Shown one piece after another: positions 15,957 to 24,207 of a stretch of 64,000 bases of DNA. Under the pieces are notes generated by a model. It worked only from the letters and a program-made list of their open reading frames with translations, did no database searches and was not told where the DNA came from. The DNA lies in assembly GCA_913060695.1 (NCBI GenBank), contig CAJXUA010000001.1, forward strand, positions 277,132 to 341,131. The letters run 5' to 3'. How positions within the stretch are numbered: the stretch's first letter is position 1; each line of letters begins with the position of its first letter. This DNA is from an uncultured Gammaproteobacteria bacterium (GTDB taxonomy: Bacteria > Pseudomonadota > Gammaproteobacteria > Pseudomonadales > Pseudohongiellaceae). The translations under genes and the position numbers were made by a program.

Positions 15957-16293
15957 AGTACAGAAACTTCGGTCAGAATTGTCCACTGATTTAGCTTCGC
16001 CCACATCGTCTAGAGAGCTAAGCAAAAAGAATTGAACGGCCCCTTGAAATCGAGGGGGTGATTCCCCACATATATTCGGTCGGAGTGTTTCGCATACCAA
16101 TTTGTTGTAACGCTGGTTGCGATCAAGCTGAAACATTGGCGCTGTCCAAAGAGCGACCGCTCTCGCTACAGCCATGTCGCCGAAGATGTTACGCGAATCA
16201 CGGAGGTCATCGTGTTTGCGCGTTTGGCGATACACTCAAGGATTCGTCGGTCTGGGGCTTTATTGCACTGACGGTAAAGGAGAGAGTAGCTTC
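15957..16293 (+). ncRNA. structured leader upstream of the reverse transcriptase (candidate template/guide RNA)
   Basis: 337 nt without a supported gene lie between the repeat protein and the RT start. Several stems are visible: ttagct/agctaa at 15991-16022, cccct/agggg at 16040-16056, gggg/cccc just after, and a nested stem gctgt...acagc enclosing agagc-gacc-gctct at 16141-16172. Many defence-associated RTs (retrons, DRT2, DRT9 and others) carry a non-coding RNA just upstream that they reverse transcribe. No canonical retron a1/a2 pair was found by eye. The RNA itself is an inference. Confidence 0.4.
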
Positions 16294-17490
16294 TTGGCAA
16301 CGACAGCGTTGAAGACAATCGCGTCACCAGCGTCTCTCCGATTTGAGTGGAAGGAGATGTATCGTTCGTCCAAGCCTAGCTTGCGACGAAACCGGGATGG
16401 AAATGGCGAGAGCTTTGACTCGTTTCACGCTTCCGTCAGCCAACGGGTTGGGCAGATTGCAAATCAGCTAAACCTACACGATTATAAATTCTCCCTATTA
16501 ACCCCCTTTTTTGCCCCCAAGCCCAACGGAAAAGAGCGCCTGATCTGTGTCCCCACGATTCAGGACCGATTGGTGCAGAGGACAATTTATCGTCATTTAT
16601 CCAAAGGAAAATATTCTTTCGACAATGCCATTAGCTACGGATTTATCAGCGGCAAATCTACTAAATGTGCATTAAGCGCGGCGCTTCGTGAGAGGAAAAA
16701 ATTCGCTTGGGTTTACAAGGCTGATATATCGTCCTTCTTCGATAGCATCGATCGCGACTTACTTAAAGAAAAACTCAGGGCAAAAGTAAGATTGAAGACA
16801 TTGCACTCTGTACTTGATAGCGCAATAAACACCGAAGTGAATCTCTCTATCCCCTCCGATAGAAAGAAAATCAGTGCAATGGGAATACGCAATGGACGTG
16901 GTTTGCGTCAAGGAATGCCACTGTCGCCCTATCTTTCAAACCTTTTCTTGTGGGACTTCGACCATTTTCTCATTGAGAAAGGCATTCGTGCGATTCGCTA
17001 TGCCGATGACATCATCGCCTTTGGCAGTTCTCAAGAAGAATGTCTAGATATTCACGATATTTGTTCAAATGCAATCGCCCGGTTGGGGTTGCATATTCAC
17101 TCAATCGAACCCGGTGGGAAGACTGAAATATACCCTCCAGATACAACCGCAGAATTTTTAGGTCAAGGAATTGCTAGAAGCGATCACGAATACTACCTTA
17201 CTGTTAATAAGCCGCAGGTTGAGAATATTAAGAGCAGAATCTCGCAATACGGGGACTTTAAGTTTCTTTCAGAGAAACGTATAACAATTGGCAAACTGAT
17301 CCAGAAACTCGATGCAATGATTGGGGGGTACAGTGAAGTCTATTCCGATTGCCAGAACGTCGATAAAGTGATTCAAGCAATTCAAGACCACAGGGTTGTC
17401 GTCCTCTCCAAGCTATTCAAAAAAATGGGCATTGACGTGAGTAAGTTGACCAAGGATCAGAAAGCATTCTTAGATATTCCCAGCAAATGA
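16294..17490 (+). CDS. reverse transcriptase, probably defence-associated
   Basis: About 398 residues from a TTG start that has aaaggag 11 nt upstream; the frame is open back to 16174 but without a good site. RT motifs in order: FFAPKPNGKERLICVPTIQD and RLVQRTIY (RT1/2), YGFISGKSTKCAL, KADISSFFDSID with catalytic Asp144 (RT3), LRQGMPLSPYLSN at 204-216 (RT4), YADD at 236-239 (RT5) and AEFLGQGI (RT7). There is no maturase, endonuclease or protease domain. The retron VTG motif and the DGR-type SQ motif are absent, so it is neither a typical retron nor a diversity-generating RT. It best fits the group-II-like/unknown-group RTs that make up defence RT (DRT) systems. Neighbours (SIR2, nuclease-like genes) support a defence role. 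Confidence 0.85.
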   Translation: MATTALKTIASPASLRFEWKEMYRSSKPSLRRNRDGNGESFDSFHASVSQRVGQIANQLNLHDYKFSLLTPFFAPKPNGKERLICVPTIQDRLVQRTIYRHLSKGKYSFDNAISYGFISGKSTKCALSAALRERKKFAWVYKADISSFFDSIDRDLLKEKLRAKVRLKTLHSVLDSAINTEVNLSIPSDRKKISAMGIRNGRGLRQGMPLSPYLSNLFLWDFDHFLIEKGIRAIRYADDIIAFGSSQEECLDIHDICSNAIARLGLHIHSIEPGGKTEIYPPDTTAEFLGQGIARSDHEYYLTVNKPQVENIKSRISQYGDFKFLSEKRITIGKLIQKLDAMIGGYSEVYSDCQNVDKVIQAIQDHRVVVLSKLFKKMGIDVSKLTKDQKAFLDIPSK

Positions 17491-17705
17491 GTTCGATGTT
17501 AAAGGATTGGTTATCGCTGGCTATGGCTACAACGTATCAAAGGAAGATGAATGGAAGTGGCTAGGAATGAGCTCCCACCAAAATCTATAACGCCTGTTGT
17601 TAGAAATTCTCGACTTATGAATGCTGAGGTGCATTACAACAAAGTATTTCCTACCTCATTAAAACTTTAGGCTATACAGAATAAAAAAAGAGGACATAAC
17701 AAAAT

Positions 17706-19187
17706 ATGAAAAACATCTCTGAAGAAGAAATTATCTTTCTATTTGGTGCTGGAATTTCAATACCTATAGGGATTCCTGCCATGGCTGGCATCTATAGAAG
17801 CTTCATGAGCAAGACAAAGTCCGAATTGCCGGAAGCTCATAAAAAGATGTGCAATTTTTTTGTAGATGAAATGGGAGTTGAAGCGGATTTAGAGGAATTT
17901 CTTCTAGCTTCTAATAGAATTATTGAATTTAGAAATTCCGGTTTGAACAGATTCGTGGAAAGTAGTATATCTAAGGTTAAATCTTCAGGGAAAGTTAAAG
18001 ATTTCAATAAGAATTTGAAGTTAAATCTAGAGATTGTTGAGGCGGTAAAGGATTCAATTCTGGATTTTCTAGCCATTACTTGCTTTAAGTTTGATAGAGT
18101 AAAGGCCGAGAAAATAAATTCTGGTTTCGTTAGCTCAATTGCAAAACTTGGATACTCTGTTTATTCAACTAATTATGATTCTGCTTTTGAACATGTTGCA
18201 AGAGAGAACAACATAGATGTTCTAGATAATTTTATCAAAGTCGGTCAAAGAACCATATGGAATGACAACATTAACTTTGATGGAAAGGAAGGTTTCAAAT
18301 TAATTAAGCTACATGGTTCTGTTACATGGTATGAAGATGCACAACACTCAGTTGAGAAAATAGACTATCGAACTAGCATCAATCCCTTAGGGGTCGAAGT
18401 AAAAAATATTACAATCGTACCAACTAGATTTAAGGATATTTATAGTCAGAACTTCTTCGCTCTTTATTCTCATTTTTTAGTCTCTCTTTCAAAAGCGAAA
18501 TTAATTGTAATTGCTGGCCATAGTTTACGCGATGATTACCTAAGAGCAGCTATCATCGAGAGAAAGAGACAGGGCGATTTCAGAATTATCGTAGTTGATC
18601 CAAATTACCCAACAATAATTAAGAAAGACCTTCCCCCGGCAAGACAAGCTACAAATGGTGATATCATTCACTTGCCGTACAAGTGGGAGGACATATCTGA
18701 TGAATTATCATGTATTTTGCTAAATTCACCAGCTAGTAATATCGGCAAAGATTGCATAACCGTTCTTAAGCAAAGGAAGAATAAAAATAAATTGAAATTC
18801 ACTGCAGGATTTAGAAAAATTTCTCCTGGCGATATTAAGGAGATTGCTGTTGAAACTCAGGCGTATCTTAGTCAAAACGAAAAGCCATCTAACTTAAGGG
18901 TGTGGCTAAAAGCGATCGTGAAGTCTTCAGATGGAACTACAAAATTTCGTGTATCTAACGAATTTATCGAAATCAAAGAGTTAGTTTTTGGTGATGAGTT
19001 AACAGGTATGGTTAATTCAGAAAACTCTATGAAGCTGAAAATCCCGCTAATTGAAGGCTGGCTTAATTCTCAAGCCGAAGTAAGCTTGGTGGTCGCGTTA
19101 ATTAAGTCAAATGTCAAAAAACCTTCATTAGTTGGTAGATCGAACATAATTATATTGGATAGTAGGAAAGTTCCATACAAAGCCTAA
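17706..19187 (+). CDS. SIR2-domain protein (putative NADase effector)
   Basis: A 493-residue protein. Residues 1 to about 310 form a SIR2/SIR2-like fold: FLFGAGIS at 11-18 (NAD loop), STNYD near 154-158, KLHGSVTWY near 201-209, and IAGHSLRDDYLR near 274-285. The last 150 residues form a separate domain of beta-rich appearance that I do not recognise. Stand-alone SIR2 proteins of this layout degrade NAD+ in anti-phage systems (for example Thoeris ThsA, DSR, pAgo-SIR2), so an abortive-infection effector is plausible. agagga precedes the ATG. The gene is strongly AT-rich compared with the RT, suggesting separate origin. It follows the RT by 215 nt in the same direction; whether both belong to one system is open. 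Confidence 0.8.
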   Translation: MKNISEEEIIFLFGAGISIPIGIPAMAGIYRSFMSKTKSELPEAHKKMCNFFVDEMGVEADLEEFLLASNRIIEFRNSGLNRFVESSISKVKSSGKVKDFNKNLKLNLEIVEAVKDSILDFLAITCFKFDRVKAEKINSGFVSSIAKLGYSVYSTNYDSAFEHVARENNIDVLDNFIKVGQRTIWNDNINFDGKEGFKLIKLHGSVTWYEDAQHSVEKIDYRTSINPLGVEVKNITIVPTRFKDIYSQNFFALYSHFLVSLSKAKLIVIAGHSLRDDYLRAAIIERKRQGDFRIIVVDPNYPTIIKKDLPPARQATNGDIIHLPYKWEDISDELSCILLNSPASNIGKDCITVLKQRKNKNKLKFTAGFRKISPGDIKEIAVETQAYLSQNEKPSNLRVWLKAIVKSSDGTTKFRVSNEFIEIKELVFGDELTGMVNSENSMKLKIPLIEGWLNSQAEVSLVVALIKSNVKKPSLVGRSNIIILDSRKVPYKA

Positions 19188-19345
19188 ATAGGCGATCTCA
19201 GGTGTTAATTAAGTGAAGGAGAAATTTAGTAAAGTTTATTTTTTGTCGGGAAAACAAATTCGCTTGCAAAACAATTGTATTGTGAATATTTAAATAATAT
19301 CTATGAGTTAACTTTTATTTTTAACAATTTGGATATTTTCATATT

Positions 19346-19891
19346 TCAGCGTATGGTAGCTATTCTGTGAATTCCTTTTGCAGCCAAAATTTCATATCCT
19401 TCATGAATTTTTCCTACAGAAACCAAATTTCGCTCAACATTTTTTTTGTTGACATTGAAGCTTAATACTTCTCCAAAAACAGTTAAATGATCGCCAGTTA
19501 TGATTTTATTGACAATTTTTAACTCGATATTAGACTTCATTTCAAGAATGCTTGGTGTTTCAATTTTTGAAGACTTGTATAAAGTGAAACCGCATTTTCT
19601 TATTTTATCGACATTTTTCCCCGACATATCCCCACAAAAAAGAGTTTCTTCTGCCAATTTTTCCCCGGGAATTGCCAGTACGCAATGGTCTACTTTATCT
19701 AATAATTTATAGGAATAGTTAGTGTTCTGTACCGAAAAAGAAATCATGTTTGGCTTGTATGAACAGTACATTGAAAAGCATAAAGTAATTAAATTGTATT
19801 CATTTTCTTTGTCAGATTTAATTATAGCTATTGATATTCTTGATGGTTGAAAATATTCTCGAAATTCTTGCCGTCTTACGCTTTCGAACAT
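19346..19891 (-). CDS. flavin-reductase-like (FMN-binding split barrel) protein
   Basis: A 181-residue protein matching the flavin reductase-like domain: ISIAIIKSDKENEYNLITLCFS (quoted in part as NLITLCFS), KPNMISFSVQNTNYSY, HCVLAIPGEKLAEETLFCGD, then HLTVFGEVLSF. Members bind FMN and reduce free flavins or supply them to monooxygenases; some are non-catalytic sensors. Its ATG begins one base after the stop codon of the dUTPase-fold membrane protein, so the two are translationally coupled. The AT-rich codon use matches its partner and the SIR2 gene. No oxygenase partner lies nearby, so its role is unclear. Confidence 0.7.
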   Translation of the reverse strand: MFESVRRQEFREYFQPSRISIAIIKSDKENEYNLITLCFSMYCSYKPNMISFSVQNTNYSYKLLDKVDHCVLAIPGEKLAEETLFCGDMSGKNVDKIRKCGFTLYKSSKIETPSILEMKSNIELKIVNKIITGDHLTVFGEVLSFNVNKKNVERNLVSVGKIHEGYEILAAKGIHRIATIR

Positions 19892-19892
19892 A

Positions 19893-20762
19893 CTAAATGT
19901 ACCTTCTCTGTGCTAGATAAATTATATATGTGGAAAGTAGAGAGCTTATTATATTGGTTGAGATTGAGGTCCAAAAGTTAGAAGAAAAATAGCTTCCTAT
20001 TTCAAGCCAAAAGAATAATGCCATAGATAGCAGAAAAACCACAAATATAAAAAGCCAACGTAATTTATTGAGCCGACTAATCTCGCTATGCGCTTTCTGA
20101 ATTAACACTTCAGACCTTACATATCTATTTTGAAGAGCTTCGTCTAAAGACTGGGCAATCATTTCCTGCATAAGCTCGCTGATTGTTTTATTGTTTAGTA
20201 GCTCACGTATGTTGCCTTCGCTTTCCACTGTAACAAAGTTCTTTCTAATACCGGTTTGGCCAGAATGTGGAACTTCTACGCTAGATTCGAGTTTGTGAAA
20301 TTCAACTCTGGCTAATGGATCGTTCGGTTTTATGGATAGTCTTCTTGATGAAATATTGCTTAATGTAATGTATATCTGACCTATAAATCCAGGATCAGCA
20401 TAAGTATTCTCTGCAGCGAGTCCAGCTGAGAATATTTGTCCCACGGTATTGATTTTCGTATAGATATTGCTTGGTATACTGAAACATTCCTTTGCGAGTA
20501 CTTTTACAGTTTGTCCTGGTTCAATTACTATTTTCCCAGTTGCATCGATAGTTTTAGGCGTGTATGTGGTTTCACCATCTTTATACGCGACTAAATGGTA
20601 GTCATCACTTACCCGGATTTCGTAAGTTGCATATTTAACATTAGATAAGTCATACGAAGACTTTGAAAACAAAAATCCTGCCTCAATTGATTCCCTAATT
20701 TGTTTGTCGTTTAGTAACCCTGACCTGGGACCAATTCCTTCTGGTAGCTCTTGAGCGCTCAT
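19893..20762 (-). CDS. dUTPase/dCTP-deaminase-fold protein with C-terminal membrane anchor
   Basis: A 289-residue protein. The first 160 residues match the dCTP deaminase/dUTPase fold: LLNDKQIRESIEAG, YEIRVSDDYHLV, EPGQTVKVLAKECFSIP, and DPGFIGQIYITLSN with Asp123. In dCTP deaminase the position four residues before the final Asn is the catalytic Glu; here it is Thr133, so deamination is unlikely. After a linker (about 161-230) come two hydrophobic helices, about 235-254 and 267-284, with a basic tail, which would anchor it in the inner membrane. dCTP deaminases and dUTPases act in phage defence by nucleotide depletion, but this version may sense or bind nucleotides instead. First gene of a two-gene operon with the flavin-reductase-like gene. 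Confidence 0.72.
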   Translation of the reverse strand: MSAQELPEGIGPRSGLLNDKQIRESIEAGFLFSKSSYDLSNVKYATYEIRVSDDYHLVAYKDGETTYTPKTIDATGKIVIEPGQTVKVLAKECFSIPSNIYTKINTVGQIFSAGLAAENTYADPGFIGQIYITLSNISSRRLSIKPNDPLARVEFHKLESSVEVPHSGQTGIRKNFVTVESEGNIRELLNNKTISELMQEMIAQSLDEALQNRYVRSEVLIQKAHSEISRLNKLRWLFIFVVFLLSMALFFWLEIGSYFSSNFWTSISTNIISSLLSTYIIYLAQRRYI

Positions 20763-21261
20763 GGTTATTCTCTTTGATATTTACTTGCACAATTTAAGTG
20801 TCGTATATGAATATACTGAGATGGTAACTCTACTGCGCATCCCCGTCTATATCGCGGTAGTCTATTGCCATATCCAATTAAAAGAATACTGTTTGAGAGC
20901 TATGGGCTAGACCGTGAGTCACGTTCATCTCATAATATGTTCACGATATACTGGTGATGAGGCAATGTGATTGAATTAGACCTCTTAATCAGAAAATTAG
21001 GTGGAAACTGAGGGATATCGTTGGGTGTAGTTTCCGAGTTGAGTTCATAAACGACGTCATATTGTTATGGCGAATTTTTCCAGCCTTTTGAGTAAGTCCC
21101 ATTGATTGGGTTTCGTCAGTACTGTCAAACTGAGCTATACTTTTGCTGCTATGGTTCTGCTAACAAAGGCATTCGCAGCAACGACTACTATATTTCCGGA
21201 TTGCTATCACGCCGAAACGGGGGATGCCTGAGTTTTACATGCTAGTCAGGATAGAATTATC
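20763..21261. other. non-coding stretch between dUTPase-fold gene and integrase
   Basis: About 500 nt with no supported gene. The right end lies downstream of the integrase and the left end is the promoter side of the dUTPase-fold operon. AT-rich with no strong repeat or hairpin that I can point to. Confidence 0.4.
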
Positions 21262-22476
21262 TTAGTTTGACCTCGTTACGTATCCTTGAGTAGCTGAGTC
21301 CAAATAGGTGGACCACCATTGCATCATTTTACGGCGTTCGGGAAGATGTTCAGCGCGATTGTAAGCTGCACGAATTTGATTCTTATCTACATGGGCTAAA
21401 GAAAGCTCAATCAATTCTGATTTATACCCCTGTTCATGCAGTATTGTGCTGCCTAGGGACCTGATACCATGAGAGACAAATTTTGATTTGTATCCCATTC
21501 GTTTAAAAGCAACATTCGCAGTTTCAGAGTTGATATGTCCACTTGTATCATTCCTGCCTGGAAACACGTATTTTCTATGTCCACTCATGGGTTTCATGAT
21601 CTGTAGAATCTGTAAAGCTTGTCGAGTTAGTGGAACTATGTGATCTCGTCTCATCTTCATCTTTTCCTTTGGAATGGTCCAAGCCGCCAAATCGAAATCT
21701 ATCTCCTTCCATTCAGTTGACGCTGCTTCACCTGGACGAACTAGAGTTTGGAGCATCCAGTGGATCAAACTCTTCGTTTCCACGGATATTTTTGATCGCT
21801 CAAGGCGGTCAAAGAATGCTGGAAGTTCTTCAGGCTTTAATGTGGGATGATTTTTGGATGAGGGGGGCGGGAATGCTTTTCTGATTCCAAATAGGCAGTT
21901 GCCAGCTATCAGGCCAGTATTGACTGCATAATCCATGATTTCGTTGAGCCATCTACATAACTTTCTGATGGATTCGAGAAATCCATTTTCGGCAACAGGC
22001 TTTAATATCTTAATAACTTCTGGGGCTGATATTTCGGAGATCGGAACCGCTGCAAGTGTCGGGAGTACGTGCAGGTCAATAGAGTTCACCATTCTTTTCA
22101 GGTAAGAGTCAGATATTGTGACCCGTTTAACTTCGAGCCAACGATCATAAACAATAGCAAAAGTGAGTGACATTAATTCTCTTGCTTTGTCTTCCGTGCC
22201 CTCTTTAATGTCCCGTGGATCATTCCCACACGCGAGACACTCCAGATATTGATTCCTTTGGGTGATGGCGGACTTGAGGCTAACAGAGGGGTATGAGCCA
22301 ATACTCAGATTGGTCCTTCTTCCGGTATATGGCTTCGTATAGTTAAATAACCAGAGCTTTGAACCATTTGGCTTTACTCTGAGGTGTAGGCCATTCCCCG
22401 CAGAGAGGTTGTACTCTTTTGTTTTGGATTTTGCGTGCTTAATTCTAGTATCTGTAAGGGTAGTTATTCTGGGCAT
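21262..22476 (-). CDS. int: P4-type tyrosine site-specific integrase
   Basis: About 404 residues from the ATG at 22476 (MPRITTLTDTRIKHAK); the frame is open to 22497. The N-terminal DUF4102-type arm-binding domain (LSAGNGLHLRVKPNGSKLW, TNLSIGSYPSVSL) is followed by a core-binding domain and a catalytic domain. Catalytic residues visible are Arg in TLVRPGEAAS, Lys region and HIVPL, HGIRSLGSTILHEQG (HxxR box) and the final nucleophile Tyr in IRAAYNRAEHLPERR. Integrases of this group insert into tRNA 3' ends. Its location 175 nt from tRNA-Phe, reading away from it, and the flanking 21-bp repeats agree. It catalyses integration and, with the AlpA-like protein, excision of the island. Confidence 0.95.
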   Translation of the reverse strand: MPRITTLTDTRIKHAKSKTKEYNLSAGNGLHLRVKPNGSKLWLFNYTKPYTGRRTNLSIGSYPSVSLKSAITQRNQYLECLACGNDPRDIKEGTEDKARELMSLTFAIVYDRWLEVKRVTISDSYLKRMVNSIDLHVLPTLAAVPISEISAPEVIKILKPVAENGFLESIRKLCRWLNEIMDYAVNTGLIAGNCLFGIRKAFPPPSSKNHPTLKPEELPAFFDRLERSKISVETKSLIHWMLQTLVRPGEAASTEWKEIDFDLAAWTIPKEKMKMRRDHIVPLTRQALQILQIMKPMSGHRKYVFPGRNDTSGHINSETANVAFKRMGYKSKFVSHGIRSLGSTILHEQGYKSELIELSLAHVDKNQIRAAYNRAEHLPERRKMMQWWSTYLDSATQGYVTRSN

Positions 22477-22650
22477 ACCAGTTCTCCGTTGTAACATTCC
22501 CCTTTATTTATTCAATAGTGTTACTAGGGGTGTTACAAAGATTCCTGGCCGGTGCTAGACCTCATGAGACGACTACAGACGCAAAACCTTTGTTGAGCAA
22601 GAGATTTAAAGGTTTGGGTAGACTTGAGTGGACTGTGCTGGACGCTTAAA

Positions 22651-22671
22651 TGGTGCCCAGAGGCGGAATCG
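22651..22671. repeat. attR: 21-bp repeat within tRNA-Phe 3' end
   Basis: The 21 bases equal 10831-10851. They are the CCA end, the 3' acceptor strand and part of the T-arm of tRNA-Phe, so insertion kept the tRNA gene whole. Confidence 0.9.
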
Positions 22672-22727
22672 AACCACCGACACGAGGATTTTCAATCCTC
22701 TGCTCTACCGACTGAGCTATCTGGGCA
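22651..22727 (-). tRNA. tRNA-Phe (GAA)
   Basis: On the minus strand the 77 nt fold as a complete tRNA. The acceptor is tgcccag/ctgggca with encoded CCA. The D-arm is agctcagtcggtagagc. The anticodon stem is gagga/tcctc with loop ttgaaaa (anticodon GAA). The T-arm loop is ggttcgattcc. It is co-oriented with and 100 nt downstream of yggX. Its natural terminator is displaced to the far side of the island. Confidence 0.97.
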
Positions 22728-22827
22728 AATCTGTATTTCTACTTACTTTGTGCGTCTTACAAATGTCGACTTTTCGACAAGGCGCGTATTAAACCCGCAG
22801 TGGCTATGTCGAGTCAAGAGCAAGGTG

Positions 22828-23097
22828 TCACTCTTGGGGTACAAATCCCTCTGCTTTGTCGTGATCTTGGTTGGAGAGGAATTTATCCATCTCTGTCTGC
22901 AGATACTTTCTGTGCTCTGGGTTCATCATGCTCAGCTGTTTTTCGTTGATCAGCATGGTCTGCTGCTTCTGCCATTCCTGCCAGGCCTTTTGGGAGACAT
23001 TCTCGAATATATCCTGCCCTTTTGCGCCAGGGTAGGGCGGGTTAGGCAGGCCTGGTAGCTGTTCTTGGTATTTGCGGCAAAATACGGTGCGGGACAT
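22828..23097 (-). CDS. yggX: Fe(II)-trafficking / oxidative damage protection protein
   Basis: An 89-residue protein with the conserved YggX start [17 protein letters not shown] and [35 protein letters not shown]. The conserved Cys7 is present. YggX helps protect or repair iron-sulfur enzymes under oxidative stress. Its gene follows mutY by 10 nt, the same mutY-yggX pairing found in many gammaproteobacteria, where MutY itself carries a 4Fe-4S cluster. Confidence 0.95.
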   Translation of the reverse strand: MSRTVFCRKYQEQLPGLPNPPYPGAKGQDIFENVSQKAWQEWQKQQTMLINEKQLSMMNPEHRKYLQTEMDKFLSNQDHDKAEGFVPQE

Positions 23098-23107
23098 GCT
23101 TATTCCT

Positions 23108-24202
23108 TTATATGGGGCTGGCAGGGGTGTTGGCGAGCCTGCGCTGCAGTTGTGCTAGCAGCGCTTTAACAGGGGCGGCTAGGCCGACTGCATGCTCGCT
23201 GTCGCTGTGCATAGAGTGCAGAGGGTAGCAGAGCTGGGGCTTAGGCTCCATGACTGCCACTGGGCTTGGATGCGCCATGATGAATACTGGGGTGATGTCG
23301 AGGTGGAAGTGGCTGAAGGTATGCTTTACCACGGGCCAAATCTCCATCTGGGGTATGTCAGCTCCGAAGGCGTTGCGAGTATAGGTGTCCAAGTCTTCTT
23401 GTGCTTCGAACTCCTTGAAGCTCCACAAACCTCCCCAAATTCCGGCAGCTGGGCGTTGCTCTAGCAATACCTCACCCTTCGCGTTGCAACACATCAGCAT
23501 ATAGGTACTGCGCCTTGGCAGCTTTTTTTTGGGTTTGCGGTGGGGCAACTCTTCCACACGGTTGCTCACTAGGGCTTGGCAGCTGCGGCTTAGCGGGCAG
23601 CGCTCGCAGGCGGGTTTGCTGCGGGTGCACAGTGTGGCGCCTAGGTCCATCATGGCTTGGGTGTAGTCGGCGACGTGAATCTTGGGTGTGGCGGCCTCGG
23701 CGATGGGCCAGAGTAGCTTTTGCACACTGGGTTGGTCTGGCCAGCCTTCTATGGCGTGGTAGCGGCACAGCACGCGTTTAACGTTGCCATCGAGGATTGG
23801 GGCGCGGATGCCCATGCCCAAGGACAGGATGGCTCCGGCGGTGGAGCGGCCGATGCCGGGCAGTGCTAGAAGTCCTTCTACAGTGTCTGGAAATTCACCG
23901 TGGTGTTGCTCCTGCACGATCTGCGCGCAGCGATGCAGGTTACGGGCGCGAGCGTAGTAGCCGAGGCCTGTCCATAGGTGTAGTACTTCGTCCTGGGGGG
24001 CCTTGGCTAGTGCAGCAACATTGGGGTATTGCGCCATGAAGGTCTGAAAATAGGGGATTACCGTGTTCACCTGCGTCTGCTGCAGCATGATCTCGGATAT
24101 CCACACCCGGTAGGCGTCTGGATGATCTTGCCAGGGCAGGTGATGGCGGCCGCTATGGGCGAACCACTCCAGCACCCGTTGAGCGAATGTAAGCTTGGCC
24201 AT
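23108..24202 (-). CDS. mutY: A/G-specific adenine glycosylase
   Basis: A 364-residue MutY that removes adenine mispaired with 8-oxoguanine. Visible are catalytic Glu37 in [11 protein letters not shown], the helix-hairpin-helix [16 protein letters not shown], the catalytic Asp in [12 protein letters not shown], and the 4Fe-4S ligands in [17 protein letters not shown] (C-x6-C-x2-C-x5-C). A C-terminal NUDIX-like 8-oxoG recognition domain starts near residue 230 ([20 protein letters not shown]). It begins 5 nt after the AsmA stop and is followed by yggX, forming one operon. Confidence 0.97.
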   Translation of the reverse strand: MAKLTFAQRVLEWFAHSGRHHLPWQDHPDAYRVWISEIMLQQTQVNTVIPYFQTFMAQYPNVAALAKAPQDEVLHLWTGLGYYARARNLHRCAQIVQEQHHGEFPDTVEGLLALPGIGRSTAGAILSLGMGIRAPILDGNVKRVLCRYHAIEGWPDQPSVQKLLWPIAEAATPKIHVADYTQAMMDLGATLCTRSKPACERCPLSRSCQALVSNRVEELPHRKPKKKLPRRSTYMLMCCNAKGEVLLEQRPAAGIWGGLWSFKEFEAQEDLDTYTRNAFGADIPQMEIWPVVKHTFSHFHLDITPVFIMAHPSPVAVMEPKPQLCYPLHSMHSDSEHAVGLAAPVKALLAQLQRRLANTPASPI

Positions 24203-24207
24203 GGGGC

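Larger units (their letters stand above)
10831..22671. mobile_element. integrative genomic island in tRNA-Phe
   Basis: An 11.8 kb element bounded by the 21-bp direct repeats at 10831-10851 and 22651-22671. It has a P4-type tyrosine integrase next to the intact tRNA, an AlpA-like regulator just inside the far end and a HUH replication protein. Base composition is lower in GC than the flanking core genes, especially at 17.7-20.8 kb. It contains no capsid, tail or conjugation gene, so it looks like a small integrative element or phage satellite carrying probable defence cargo (reverse transcriptase, SIR2 protein, nuclease-like proteins, dUTPase-fold membrane protein). Confidence 0.9.

Noticed and set aside
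15957..16293. Classical retron msr/msd
   Set aside because: No clear a1/a2 complementary ends or conserved priming G context was found, and the RT lacks the retron VTG motif.
15669..17490. Diversity-generating retroelement (RT plus repeats)
   Set aside because: RT4 reads LRQGMPLSP, not the DGR SQ form, and no template/variable repeat pair with A-specific changes was seen.
17560..17640. Integron attC-like sequence (taacgcctgttgttag) after the RT
   Set aside because: Too short, with no matching arms or cassette structure.
22624..23058. Plus-strand frame running through tRNA-Phe and yggX
   Set aside because: It overlaps a certain tRNA and a certain gene on the other strand.
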